From positions 620,001-684,000 of the forward strand of contig JAXLUI010000002.1 of NCBI GenBank assembly GCA_046329585.1: a DNA stretch of 64,000 nt, in the 5' to 3' direction. Within the stretch, counting starts at the first letter, position 1. The number at the start of each line of letters is the position of its first letter. The notes beneath the pieces were generated by a model, which saw only the letters and a list, made by a program, of their open reading frames with translations, was not told the origin of the DNA and ran no database searches. A program made the position numbers and the translations under genes. The stretch is from DLKC01 sp002478885. GTDB lineage: Bacteria > Bacteroidota > Bacteroidia > Chitinophagales > Chitinophagaceae. Positions 42,876 through 51,931 of this stretch are shown in pieces.

Positions 42876-45650
42876 TCAGTTTGGTAATCTCAACTCATTT
42901 GCTTCACTGTTCCAGCTTTCCACCACCAGTGATGACTGCAATCCGTTTAATTTTGAAACAGGCACACTTACCGAAACCGTTTCTGATTCTTTTGCCGGCA
43001 AAGAGAAATAGCTGTCGCTCCAAAAAGCCGGAAGTATCTCCTCCCCGTTTACTACAATTTGCGGATGAATAAAAAAGGCCATTTGCGGACTGGTGTTAGT
43101 GAATTTGAGTTGATAAGTGATCATATCCTTTTTTTTCTCCTGGCTTAATACCTTCATCGCCAAATTTGCCGGTTTCATGCCTGCAAACGCAGCGTAGTCA
43201 TGGTTTTTCTGCATCCAGTAAACGTTCCGGGAAATAACTGCACCTTTTGTATCCACAAGTTTAAGCACAACAAATACCAACGCGTTTTGCTTTTCCAGTT
43301 CCGATGCAAGCGAAAACGATTCCTTCGCTTCCGGCCCTTTTGTTGACAATTTTGCTTTTTTCGAATAAAGTAAGTTCCCATTCAAATCAACAACCGAAGC
43401 CTCAACGGTCAGGTCATTTTTTTCTGCATAAGTCCTGTTCACTACCGCCACAAAAGAATCGTCAAGATTCAATTGCACATGCACTGGCTCGCACGCTCTT
43501 TGCATAAAATAGTATCCGGCGTTTGGTTCCATATACCAATCATACACCTGCCATATAACACTGGGAAAGGCAGCGTTGAGTTTCCACAGCATCACGCCAC
43601 CGGTTTCATTCAATTTATGCCCGGCCGATTCAAAAATGCCACGATAGCCATCTGCATTCATGATCTGCATTTTGTCACAGAAATCTTTTAAAGAAACAGG
43701 CTTTCCCAAGCGCCTGGTCATATCATTATAATAAAGCTCATAATGCCCATTACCTGAACAGGCGTCATGATAACCCCAGGTATTATTCAGCGGGTAAGGC
43801 ACATTCGGATCAGGCAGTAGGTTATTGATGATCTTATGCATGATCGAATAAGGCGGTTGGGAAGGAATGCCTGTCTCATCTTTAAATACCCAGTCTTTGC
43901 CATTGTCAACAAGCCTGTAATAAGTAGCCGGGTCTTCCCATTTGTATGACCCGCCGCTGTATACGCCGGAAGCTTCATCATCTGGCCAGGAACCTTTCCA
44001 GCCTGAAGGTTTACTTGCAAATCCGGAGGAACTGGGAATAAACGGCCGTGTTCCATCCAAAGTGGCCACATTCTCCCGCATGGCATCATACAATTCTTTT
44101 CTCGCATGCCCTTCGTTACCTCCTGTCCAAACCAATAAGCTTGCATGGTTACGAATCCTTAAAATTGTACTGACAATATTTTTAACAAAGATGCTGCCAT
44201 CAGGCGGGTAGTCTTTCGATCCTTTAAACTCTCCATGTGTATCGCCTGTTACCCAGAAATCCTGCCAAACCAGCAATCCATATTTATCTGCAGACGCATA
44301 AAAATCGTCTGTCTCGCCGAGACCGCCGCCCCATATACGCACCAGGTTTACGTTGCCGTTCCTGCACAGGCGAAGTTCATCGTCGTAGCGCTGTGCATCC
44401 CGGTTAAGCATCATGTCCGGCACCCACGCGCCACCAACCAAATGCACTTTTCTTCCATTAACCAAAAAGTCGCGACGCACCCATCCATTCAATTTTGTTG
44501 TTGTTGAACTGACTGTTCTAATACCAAATAAAAAGGAAGTGTCATCAGAAATTGAATTGGCGCTTATATACTGAATCCTTATGCGGTATAAATCAGGGTT
44601 GCCATAATTATTCGGCCACCATAAATGAGGCCGGGATATAATCAGTTGTTTTATTTCATCGCTGCTCAGCTTAATTTCCTTGCTTGCTGCCGCATCAACC
44701 ATTACATGCCGTTCCACCAAAAACGCTTCTCCCTTAAAAGTTTCGGGCGAGATTGTTATTTTCAAGCTACCCGTAGAAGTGGTGTTCCCCTTATTATTTA
44801 AAACCAGGCTTAGCGACAGTTTTGCCAAACCGGTATCAGGCAGGTTGGGAAGTTCTGTAACGAGATGTGGCTGCTGAATAATCACCTTCCCTGTAGTGCG
44901 CAAATAAACCGGTAACCAGATTCCCATGTTCCTGTCATGCACTTCCGGCAACCAATCCCAGCCAACAGAACAAAGCATGGTAATGTTTTTACCGATATCA
45001 CCTGTGGGCCCGCCATTTTCGTAGAAGTCGCCCATTGCAGCCAGTTGTGGCTTCGCTGGCAAGCCCGGCTCATCTAATGGATAAATTTTTACAGCAAGTA
45101 TATTTTTTTTGCCAGCGATTATAGCGCGGCTTACGTCAAGATAGTATTCTGCAAACATGCCGGCCATCTGCGATGAGTCTGAAATCAGCTTTCCATTCAG
45201 CCAAACCTCTGCGCGGTAATTGATGCCTTTAAAGATCAGTTGAAATATTTTGTCTTTGTCTGCGGCCGGCACATCAAATGATGTTCTGTACCAATATGGT
45301 TTTTTCCATGGATTTGGCTCGCCCGGTAAAAAACTATATTGTTCCAAATGATATTGATGATTGAATGAATCCGATGCATCAGGTATAAGCATATTGTTTA
45401 TCCCGATGTACGGGTCAGCATATACTTTATTTTGCACCAAACCCGTCAAAACCGTGCATGGTACACGAACAGGAAACCAGTAGTCAGCGCTCTTGTATTG
45501 CGGCGCAGATAATGTTGCTCCGTCTTCTTTAATCAGAGCTGACGATTGCAGATCGAATTGGGTTAACTGCACTTGCTTTACAGCATTCGGCTGGGCAAAT
45601 AAAAAGAGCGGGAACAACATTGTAGCACACAGGGCAATTTTCTTTCCCAT
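42876..45650 (-). CDS. GH2 family glycoside hydrolase, secreted
   Basis: The 924-residue enzyme has a signal peptide (MGKKIALCATMLFPLFLFAQ), a sugar-binding domain with FKGINYRAEVWLNGKLI, an immunoglobulin-like domain, a TIM barrel and two further beta domains. Barrel motifs include NLVRIWGGGLGETDDFYASAD, the acid/base Glu in WTGGNEGHAR (near residue 510) and the probable nucleophile Glu in FKDETGIPS (near 592). The arrangement resembles beta-mannosidase and exo-beta-glucosaminidase members of GH2 more than beta-galactosidase; exact substrate is not certain. It is alone, far from the GH92 gene. Confidence 0.9.
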   Translation of the reverse strand: MGKKIALCATMLFPLFLFAQPNAVKQVQLTQFDLQSSALIKEDGATLSAPQYKSADYWFPVRVPCTVLTGLVQNKVYADPYIGINNMLIPDASDSFNHQYHLEQYSFLPGEPNPWKKPYWYRTSFDVPAADKDKIFQLIFKGINYRAEVWLNGKLISDSSQMAGMFAEYYLDVSRAIIAGKKNILAVKIYPLDEPGLPAKPQLAAMGDFYENGGPTGDIGKNITMLCSVGWDWLPEVHDRNMGIWLPVYLRTTGKVIIQQPHLVTELPNLPDTGLAKLSLSLVLNNKGNTTSTGSLKITISPETFKGEAFLVERHVMVDAAASKEIKLSSDEIKQLIISRPHLWWPNNYGNPDLYRIRIQYISANSISDDTSFLFGIRTVSSTTTKLNGWVRRDFLVNGRKVHLVGGAWVPDMMLNRDAQRYDDELRLCRNGNVNLVRIWGGGLGETDDFYASADKYGLLVWQDFWVTGDTHGEFKGSKDYPPDGSIFVKNIVSTILRIRNHASLLVWTGGNEGHARKELYDAMRENVATLDGTRPFIPSSSGFASKPSGWKGSWPDDEASGVYSGGSYKWEDPATYYRLVDNGKDWVFKDETGIPSQPPYSIMHKIINNLLPDPNVPYPLNNTWGYHDACSGNGHYELYYNDMTRRLGKPVSLKDFCDKMQIMNADGYRGIFESAGHKLNETGGVMLWKLNAAFPSVIWQVYDWYMEPNAGYYFMQRACEPVHVQLNLDDSFVAVVNRTYAEKNDLTVEASVVDLNGNLLYSKKAKLSTKGPEAKESFSLASELEKQNALVFVVLKLVDTKGAVISRNVYWMQKNHDYAAFAGMKPANLAMKVLSQEKKKDMITYQLKFTNTSPQMAFFIHPQIVVNGEEILPAFWSDSYFSLPAKESETVSVSVPVSKLNGLQSSLVVESWNSEANELRLPN

Positions 45651-46004
45651 AACGTAAACTTTTGAACCTGCAAGGTACCACGCATGTTACTTTCCATTGC
45701 TGACAAATATCATTGCATGGTAACAAATAAGCATCGAAGGCAAACCAATCTGCATACTTTTTTAACAAGGTTAAAAAATGATGCTATGAGCCAAGGGCCA
45801 GTACCGCTATTTGGCTTTGCTTGCGTCGCACTCTTGTACTGTGGCACACAGGTCGGCAAGGCAAGAAAACGACAATACGGAAGTATTTTATTATTGCGGA
45901 GATGATTTTGGCTGTAGCCTATTTGCTGAGTTACGGACCAATTGCACAAGTGTGCGACGCAACGAAAGCATTATGCCTGCACATCAGCCCGGCCCATAAT
46001 AAAA
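45651..46004. other. Intergenic region made largely of a repeat element
   Basis: About 350 bases between the start of the GH2 gene and the stop of the EEP gene, both on the minus strand. Most is taken up by paired repeat copy 10; the first 130 bases carry the GH2 promoter. Overlapping frames on both strands here come from the repeat. Confidence 0.55.
45787..46004. repeat. Paired dispersed repeat element (copy 10)
   Basis: Left core CTTGCGTCGCACTCTTGTAC (45820-45839) with a weak outer box at 45787-45799. Right core GCACAAGTGTGCGACGCAAC (45944-45963), GAAAGC, and outer box AGCCCGGCCCATAATAAAA (45986-46004), which abuts the EEP stop codon. Confidence 0.78.
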
Positions 46005-47039
46005 TCAATTTACTTTTTTCAACAAAACTATATAGGTAGGAAAGTGATCGCTATAGCCGCCGCGATAGGTATTACCATCCCATGTGCGCATTGGGTAACC
46101 TTTGTATTTTCCCATATTCTCGATCATGAACTGCTTGTTGAAAATATGCTGCCGGTAATAAAAAAATCCCTGTTGATTTTTATCAAGCCATGACTGGCTG
46201 ATGATGATCTGGTCAAACAAGCCCCAAGCGTCGTTGTAAGCAAGTGTGCCTATGCCTTTTTTATACATTTCAACCCATGGATTAAACAAGCCGCCGGGCT
46301 TTACTTCGGCTGCATTGCCTTTGGCGCCGAGCACTTTGGTAATACTTTTATTTACAGGGTCGTCGTTGAGATCACCGGTAACAATAAATTTTGCACCAGG
46401 TTCGGCCTTTTGAATACTGTCGATAAAATTTCTGTCAACCTGCGCTGCGGCGAAACGCCCGGGCGCACTGCGCTCTTCACCACCCAAACGGCTTGGCCAG
46501 TGGTTTACAAAAACATGAACAGTTTCTCCGTCCAGTTTTCCTTTTACCCACAATACATCTCTTGTGAAAATATTTTCTTTGGCCCCTTCCGGCAGGCGTA
46601 CAAATAATTTCCGGCTGTCTTCAATGGTAAAATATGTTGGATTGTACAATAGCGCTACATCTACACCTCGAAGGTCATGGGAATCGTAGTGAACAACCTT
46701 ATAATTGCGGCTTCGCAACAACGGGTGATGAATGAGATCGTTCAACACCGTATCATTCTCGATCTCGGCAACGCCTATGATTGCCGGGCCGTCGGGATTA
46801 ATATCCGTTCCCATTTGAGAGAGCACGGTTGCAAGATGCTGCACTTTATCGCGGTAAATTTTGCTATTATAATTCCTTGCACCACCCGGGGTGAAGTCAT
46901 CGTCGTTCACTACAGGATTATCAATCGTGTCATAAAAATTTTCAAGATTATAAAAAGCCACAACGGCAACCTTGTATTGCTGTTGCGCATGCAAAGAAAT
47001 AGCAGGCAAAATAAAAAACAGGCTTAAGGCAATTCGCAT
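46005..47039 (-). CDS. Secreted endonuclease/exonuclease/phosphatase family protein
   Basis: From ATG 47039 the protein has 344 residues with a signal peptide (MRIALSLFFILPAISLHAQ). All metal and catalytic motifs of the EEP fold are visible: FYNLENFYD, GVAEIEND, DLRGVDVALLYNP, FVNHWPSR, VTGDLNDDP and a terminal YSDHFPT. It should cleave phosphodiesters in nucleic acids or remove phosphate from other esters outside the cytoplasm. An upstream ATG at 47072 exists but precedes a good signal peptide by 11 residues. It is divergent to a TonB receptor with 112 bases between starts. With the DUF5689 lipoprotein it looks like a nucleic acid or phosphate scavenging set; this is inference. Confidence 0.9.
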   Translation of the reverse strand: MRIALSLFFILPAISLHAQQQYKVAVVAFYNLENFYDTIDNPVVNDDDFTPGGARNYNSKIYRDKVQHLATVLSQMGTDINPDGPAIIGVAEIENDTVLNDLIHHPLLRSRNYKVVHYDSHDLRGVDVALLYNPTYFTIEDSRKLFVRLPEGAKENIFTRDVLWVKGKLDGETVHVFVNHWPSRLGGEERSAPGRFAAAQVDRNFIDSIQKAEPGAKFIVTGDLNDDPVNKSITKVLGAKGNAAEVKPGGLFNPWVEMYKKGIGTLAYNDAWGLFDQIIISQSWLDKNQQGFFYYRQHIFNKQFMIENMGKYKGYPMRTWDGNTYRGGYSDHFPTYIVLLKKVN

Positions 47040-47151
47040 AGGGATAAAACTAACTAAAACCACGAAAAACAAAAACAGCCGGCGCTATTGTATTCTTCAA
47101 AAAATCGCTGTATTTTTTTTCACCAGTGATTTAAATAAAACAAAACCCGCC

Positions 47152-49725
47152 ATGCGATCGTTGACTTCAACCCTGCTTTTCTGCATGATTGCTTTTATCA
47201 GCAACGCCCAGAAACCTAAAGAAAATATAAGAGATAGTGCCTTTGCCCAGGACTCTGTTCTGATAACAGATATGAAAGAGAATGTAACTGACAATATCCC
47301 GATTATCACTGTTGACGAATCCGAATTTACCGATGCCGGCAGCCAGAACATTTCCAGTTTACTTACTGCAGGCCGTGAACCATTTTATACCGCGGCAGCC
47401 TATTATTTTAGTCCGCTGCGTTTCAGGATAAGAGGCTATGATGCAGATTTTTCAGTCACCTACATGAATGGTATACCGGTATACAATATCGATAATGGCC
47501 TTACGCCGTTCGGGCAATGGAGCTGGCTAAATGATGTTATGCGTAATCGCGAAGTTGTTACCGGCCTCAGGCCAACAACCTACGCATTCGGGGCGCCTGG
47601 CATAAGCACAAATATTGATGCCAGAGCAAGCAAACAAAAGAAGCAGACAAGTTTTGGATATGCATTTTCCAACCGCAATTATAATCATAGATGGACACTG
47701 ACGCATAGCAGTGGCATCAGTAAAAAAGGTTGGGCCTTTTGCTTCTCCCTAAGCAGAAGATGGGCAGATGAGGGATATATACCAGGCACCTATTACAATG
47801 GCTGGAGTTATTTTGCCGGCGTTGATAAGCGGCTCGATCAAAAAAATCTTCTGTCGCTCGTTGTATTCGGCGCTCCGACAGAGAACGGCAGATCGGGCGC
47901 CACCGTTACAGAAATAATGGACCTCGCAGGCACACATTATTACAATCCATACTGGGGTTTTCAAAATGGTAAAAAAAGAAATGCCAATGTTGCCAGGAGC
48001 AATCAGCCTGTAATCATTTTCACACATGATCATCGTTTCAATAACAACACGACGCTGGTAACTGCCGCTGGCTATTCGTTCGGAAACCGCAGTATCAGCG
48101 GGCTTGATTGGTACAACGCTCCTGACCCGAGACCTGATTATTACCGATACCTGCCCGGCTACCAAACCGACGCGGCATTAAAACAGCAAGTAACCGATCT
48201 TTTTGTCAGTGAAGAATCAGCACGACAGATCGATTGGGAAAATCTATACAACACAAACCGCGAACACACAGAAACCATTTACAACGCAAACGGAACAGAC
48301 GGTAACAGTGTTACCGGCAAACGAGCTTTGTATGTTTTACAGGACCGGGTAACGAACACGCAAAAAATAAATGTTAATGCCGTAGTCAACTCAAGGCTGA
48401 GCGAACATGCAGATATTTCAGCCGGGCTTTCTTACCAATGGCAACAGAATCATTATTATCAGCAATTAAACGACCTGCTTGGAGGCGAATTTTATGTAGA
48501 CCTGAACCAGTTTGCCGAACGCGATTTTCCAAACGATCCCAACGCCGCGCAAAATGATCTTAATAATCCCAATCGTATTATCAGGGTTGGCGACAAATAC
48601 GGCTACAACTATCATATCAACATTTCCAGAACGGCAGCATGGTCGCAAAATGTATTCCGGTACAACCATTTCGATTTTTTTGCCGCGTTCGAAATTTCGG
48701 AAACAAGATTCTACAGAACCGGCAATGTGCGCAATGGCCTATTTCCGGATGACTCCTATGGCCGGTCTGTAACCAATATTTTTAAAAACCGGGCCTTCAA
48801 GGCCGGCATCACTTACAAGATCAACGGGCGCAATTACATCTATGCAAATGTGGCGGATATTACGCGGCCGCCGTATTTTGACAATGCTTACATTTCGCCG
48901 CGCACAAGAGATTTTGAGCAGCCGGCACTTAGTAGCGAGTCCATTCAATCTGCCGAAGCAGGATACATACTTAATGCCCCAAAAATCAAGTTACGGATCG
49001 GCGGTTATTACACCGCACAAAACGACGCACTTAATGTGCTTACTTTTTACCACGAGACTTATAGAAGCTTTGTCAATTATGCACTAAGCAATATTGACAA
49101 GCTCTATGTCGGCGGCGAGTTCGGCTTTGAAGCCAGTGCCGCAAAAAACATTTCGGTCAGCGGCGCTGCTGCGCTCGGCCGTTACTATTATAGCAGCCGC
49201 CAGCATGCAACAATCACGCTCGATAATACTGCAGAAACGGTCGACGACCAAACCGTTTATTCTGAGAATTTCCGCGTGGCAGGAACACCGCAAAACGCCT
49301 ACAGCATAAGCGTTTCGTACCGGTCGCCTAAATTTTGGTTCCTGAGCTTAACGGCAAATTATTTCGACCAGGATTGGCTTGATTTCAACCCGGTTCGCAG
49401 AACAGAGGCGGCTATTGACGGCGTCGATCCCAAGACCGATCAATGGAAAAATATTCTTGCACAAACCATGTTGCCGCCACAACACACGCTCGATTTTTTT
49501 GGAGGCTATTCACTCAAACTGCACAGCAATCCCAAAACGAGAAAAGCTGTTTATCTATCGCTGAGTGGAGGTGTGAGCAACTTACTCAACGATAAAAATA
49601 TTATCAGCGGAGGCTACGAACAGTTGCGTTTTGATTTTGATACACACGACCCAAATAAGTTTCCTGCAAAATATTATTATGCTTATGGCCTCAATTATTT
49701 TATCAGCGCAACAATCAGGCTTTAA
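47152..49725 (+). CDS. TonB-dependent outer membrane receptor
   Basis: From ATG 47152 the protein has 857 residues, with a signal peptide (MRSLTSTLLFCMIAFISNAQ). The plug domain follows near residues 45-160, with SQNISSLLTAGREPF, FRIRGYDADFSVTYMNGIPVY and REVVTGLRPTTYAFGAPG. The rest is an aromatic-rich beta-barrel ending in LNYFISATIRL. It lacks the N-terminal carboxypeptidase-like domain and the SusD partner of sugar-type receptors. The ligand is unknown, but flanking EEP and DUF5689 genes suggest breakdown products of nucleic acids or phosphoesters. The TTG-initiated extension to 46972 lies in the divergent promoter and is rejected. Confidence 0.9.
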   Translation: MRSLTSTLLFCMIAFISNAQKPKENIRDSAFAQDSVLITDMKENVTDNIPIITVDESEFTDAGSQNISSLLTAGREPFYTAAAYYFSPLRFRIRGYDADFSVTYMNGIPVYNIDNGLTPFGQWSWLNDVMRNREVVTGLRPTTYAFGAPGISTNIDARASKQKKQTSFGYAFSNRNYNHRWTLTHSSGISKKGWAFCFSLSRRWADEGYIPGTYYNGWSYFAGVDKRLDQKNLLSLVVFGAPTENGRSGATVTEIMDLAGTHYYNPYWGFQNGKKRNANVARSNQPVIIFTHDHRFNNNTTLVTAAGYSFGNRSISGLDWYNAPDPRPDYYRYLPGYQTDAALKQQVTDLFVSEESARQIDWENLYNTNREHTETIYNANGTDGNSVTGKRALYVLQDRVTNTQKINVNAVVNSRLSEHADISAGLSYQWQQNHYYQQLNDLLGGEFYVDLNQFAERDFPNDPNAAQNDLNNPNRIIRVGDKYGYNYHINISRTAAWSQNVFRYNHFDFFAAFEISETRFYRTGNVRNGLFPDDSYGRSVTNIFKNRAFKAGITYKINGRNYIYANVADITRPPYFDNAYISPRTRDFEQPALSSESIQSAEAGYILNAPKIKLRIGGYYTAQNDALNVLTFYHETYRSFVNYALSNIDKLYVGGEFGFEASAAKNISVSGAAALGRYYYSSRQHATITLDNTAETVDDQTVYSENFRVAGTPQNAYSISVSYRSPKFWFLSLTANYFDQDWLDFNPVRRTEAAIDGVDPKTDQWKNILAQTMLPPQHTLDFFGGYSLKLHSNPKTRKAVYLSLSGGVSNLLNDKNIISGGYEQLRFDFDTHDPNKFPAKYYYAYGLNYFISATIRL

Positions 49726-49737
49726 CAATAAAAAAAT

Positions 49738-49792
49738 CCTTGGCCCAGCACCTGGATATCGATCAGGCTTCCGTTGCGTCGCACACTTGTGC
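49738..49792 (+). repeat. Single dispersed repeat half (copy 11)
   Basis: Weak box CCTTGGCCCAGCA (49738-49750), GGCTTCC and core GTTGCGTCGCACACTTGTGC (49773-49792), after an A-rich stretch 12 bases past the TonB receptor stop codon. Confidence 0.73.
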
Positions 49793-49948
49793 AGTTAAAT
49801 CATATATGGGCAAAGATTATTTTTTAAATACAACCTCCTTTCCGTGGCTACTGAATAGCACGCAAAACGTCTAAGTTATGAAGCTGCGAAGCACAGTTAT
49901 GGTAACCAATAGAAGTAACAGTACTTATATAAATAAACTCAAAAAAAT

Positions 49949-51919
49949 ATGACGAAATATTACAACCCAAAAGCGTCCCTCAATTTTTTAGTTGGCATGT
50001 TTGCGTTCGCAATACTGCTAACACTTTCGTGCAATAAAAAATTTGATGAGCCGCCGGCCTTTACACCGGCAGAGATTACGCCAGACCTGACCATTGCCAA
50101 CCTGAAGGCCATGCACCGCACCGGGAGTTTCGAAGTGATAACCGAAGACAAAACCATCGGTGGTATTGTAATTGCTGATGACGAGAGCGGGCAGTTTTAC
50201 AAAACGATCGTAATACAAGATGAAACGGGTGGAATCAGCGTTAATCTCGACGGCTATGATCTTTATACCTCGTACCCGGTCGGCAGGAAAGTCTATGTAA
50301 AAGTGAAGGGCCTGTATCTTGGTGATTTTAACCGTATGATCCAATTGGGCGCCGGTGTTGATTACAGTGCATCGGCCAGGCTGTTGCCGATACCGGCTCC
50401 GTTGCTCAACCAATATTTAATTAAAGGAACATTGGATAACGTGGTTGAACCAAAGCCGGTAACTGTAGCCGATCTGAATGAGAGCCTTCAGAACACTTTA
50501 ATACAGTTGAACGGTTTTGAATTTACAGCAGCAGATACCGCTAAAACATTTGCCGACGCATCATTGGGCGTATCGGCAGTCAACTATACATTAAAGAATT
50601 GCTCGGGAGAAAGTATTATCCTGCGCAACAGCAGTTATGCGGATTTTGCCGGTTACAATTTGCCAAACGGAAATGGAAGCATAGTTGCAGTTTACAGTGT
50701 ATTTGGTTCGACTAAACAGCTAAATATCAGGGATACAAGCGATGTGCAGTTTTATGACCAGCGTTGTAAGGGAACAATTACCGGGAACGGAGCTATTATC
50801 AGTATCGACAGTATCAGGAATTTGTATCCAGGTTTCAACGTAAAGCTGGAGGGATTTCAAATGACCGGTACAGTGATATCGGATGTTTCCGGGAAAAATC
50901 TACCGGCAGGAAAAATAGTATTACAGGAAGGCAACAAGGGAATAGCGGTTAGCTTCAGTACATCTGCCAGCTATAACACCAGGGATTCAGTGTTGCTTGA
51001 TTTAACAGGCGATTCTCTTATAAATAACAATGGCTCGCTGGAAATAAAAGTGCCGGCGGGTTCCGTGAAGCCCGCACCTGTCGCAACCAGCAGAATCGTG
51101 TACCCGGTTGAAATTACCATCAGCAAGCTTACAGCCGATTTCAGGAATTATGAGTATGTCTTGGTAAAGATCAGGAATGCCACAGCGAGTGGCAGCAACA
51201 CTTATGCAGGCAATAATACTTTAACGGATACAACAGGTTCAATCACTTTATTCACCTCTTCCTCCGCTTCCTTTGCCGCAGCCAGTTTGCCGCCGGACGA
51301 AAGAGACTGGACCGGCTTTTGCAACACTTACGGAACCACAAAAGAATTCCAGATACGTAACCTTGGTGATGTGGAAGGAGGTACCGGTAGCGGTGGCTCA
51401 GGAACGGGAGATTTGTTCATCAGCGAATATGTTGAAGGTTCGTCGTACAATAAATATCTTGAGTTGTACAACGGATCATCTTCACCCATTGATCTCACAA
51501 AATACACAGTCAAACTGTATCTGAACGGATCATCATCAGTAGGTAGTTTGGCAAAACTCGATGCTCTCACAGGATTGTCAACACTCGACGCCGGAGGCGT
51601 CATCGTATTAAAATATACGTCTGCTGCGCTTGAATTGCCAGCCGGGGTCATAGCATATCCTGCAAGCGTCTGCAATTTTAATGGCGACGATGCGATAGCA
51701 CTCGAAAAAGACGGTGTGGTAGTCGATGTGTTTGGTGAAGTAGGGGTCGATCCTGGAACCAGTTGGAACATTGCAGGCTCTGGCAGTGGTGCTGTAGACA
51801 AGACCGTGCGGCGGATCAGCAGCATTACGCAAGGCAATGCAAGTTGGAGTATCTCATCAGCAAGTGAATGGATTGTAATCACCGCAACAGATGATGTTTC
51901 TAACCTGGGTGCAAGATGA
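49949..51919 (+). CDS. DUF5689 and lamin-tail domain surface lipoprotein
   Basis: The 656-residue protein has a lipoprotein signal (FAFAILLTLSCNKKFDEPP) with the lipobox Cys near residue 29 and acidic residues soon after, fitting surface export in Bacteroidota. Residues about 30-275 fit DUF5689 (FYKTIVIQDETGGISVNLDGYDLYTSY and RTGSFEVITEDKTIGGIV patterns). A second related segment follows. A Gly/Ser linker (GGTGSGGSGTGD) leads to a lamin-tail domain (about 495-640) with LFISEYVEGSSYNKYLELYN and NFNGDDAIALEKDGVVVDVFG. Lamin-tail domains often accompany secreted nucleases, so it may capture substrate for the EEP enzyme and the TonB receptor upstream. It converges with the M28 gene, 12 bases apart. 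Confidence 0.87.
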   Translation: MTKYYNPKASLNFLVGMFAFAILLTLSCNKKFDEPPAFTPAEITPDLTIANLKAMHRTGSFEVITEDKTIGGIVIADDESGQFYKTIVIQDETGGISVNLDGYDLYTSYPVGRKVYVKVKGLYLGDFNRMIQLGAGVDYSASARLLPIPAPLLNQYLIKGTLDNVVEPKPVTVADLNESLQNTLIQLNGFEFTAADTAKTFADASLGVSAVNYTLKNCSGESIILRNSSYADFAGYNLPNGNGSIVAVYSVFGSTKQLNIRDTSDVQFYDQRCKGTITGNGAIISIDSIRNLYPGFNVKLEGFQMTGTVISDVSGKNLPAGKIVLQEGNKGIAVSFSTSASYNTRDSVLLDLTGDSLINNNGSLEIKVPAGSVKPAPVATSRIVYPVEITISKLTADFRNYEYVLVKIRNATASGSNTYAGNNTLTDTTGSITLFTSSSASFAAASLPPDERDWTGFCNTYGTTKEFQIRNLGDVEGGTGSGGSGTGDLFISEYVEGSSYNKYLELYNGSSSPIDLTKYTVKLYLNGSSSVGSLAKLDALTGLSTLDAGGVIVLKYTSAALELPAGVIAYPASVCNFNGDDAIALEKDGVVVDVFGEVGVDPGTSWNIAGSGSGAVDKTVRRISSITQGNASWSISSASEWIVITATDDVSNLGAR

Positions 51920-51931
51920 CAGGAAATTATT

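Noticed and set aside
45811..46039. Three overlapping frames on the plus strand in the GH2-EEP gap
   Set aside because: All are translations of repeat copy 10 in different frames (ASHSC, RRTLV and CATQRK peptides).
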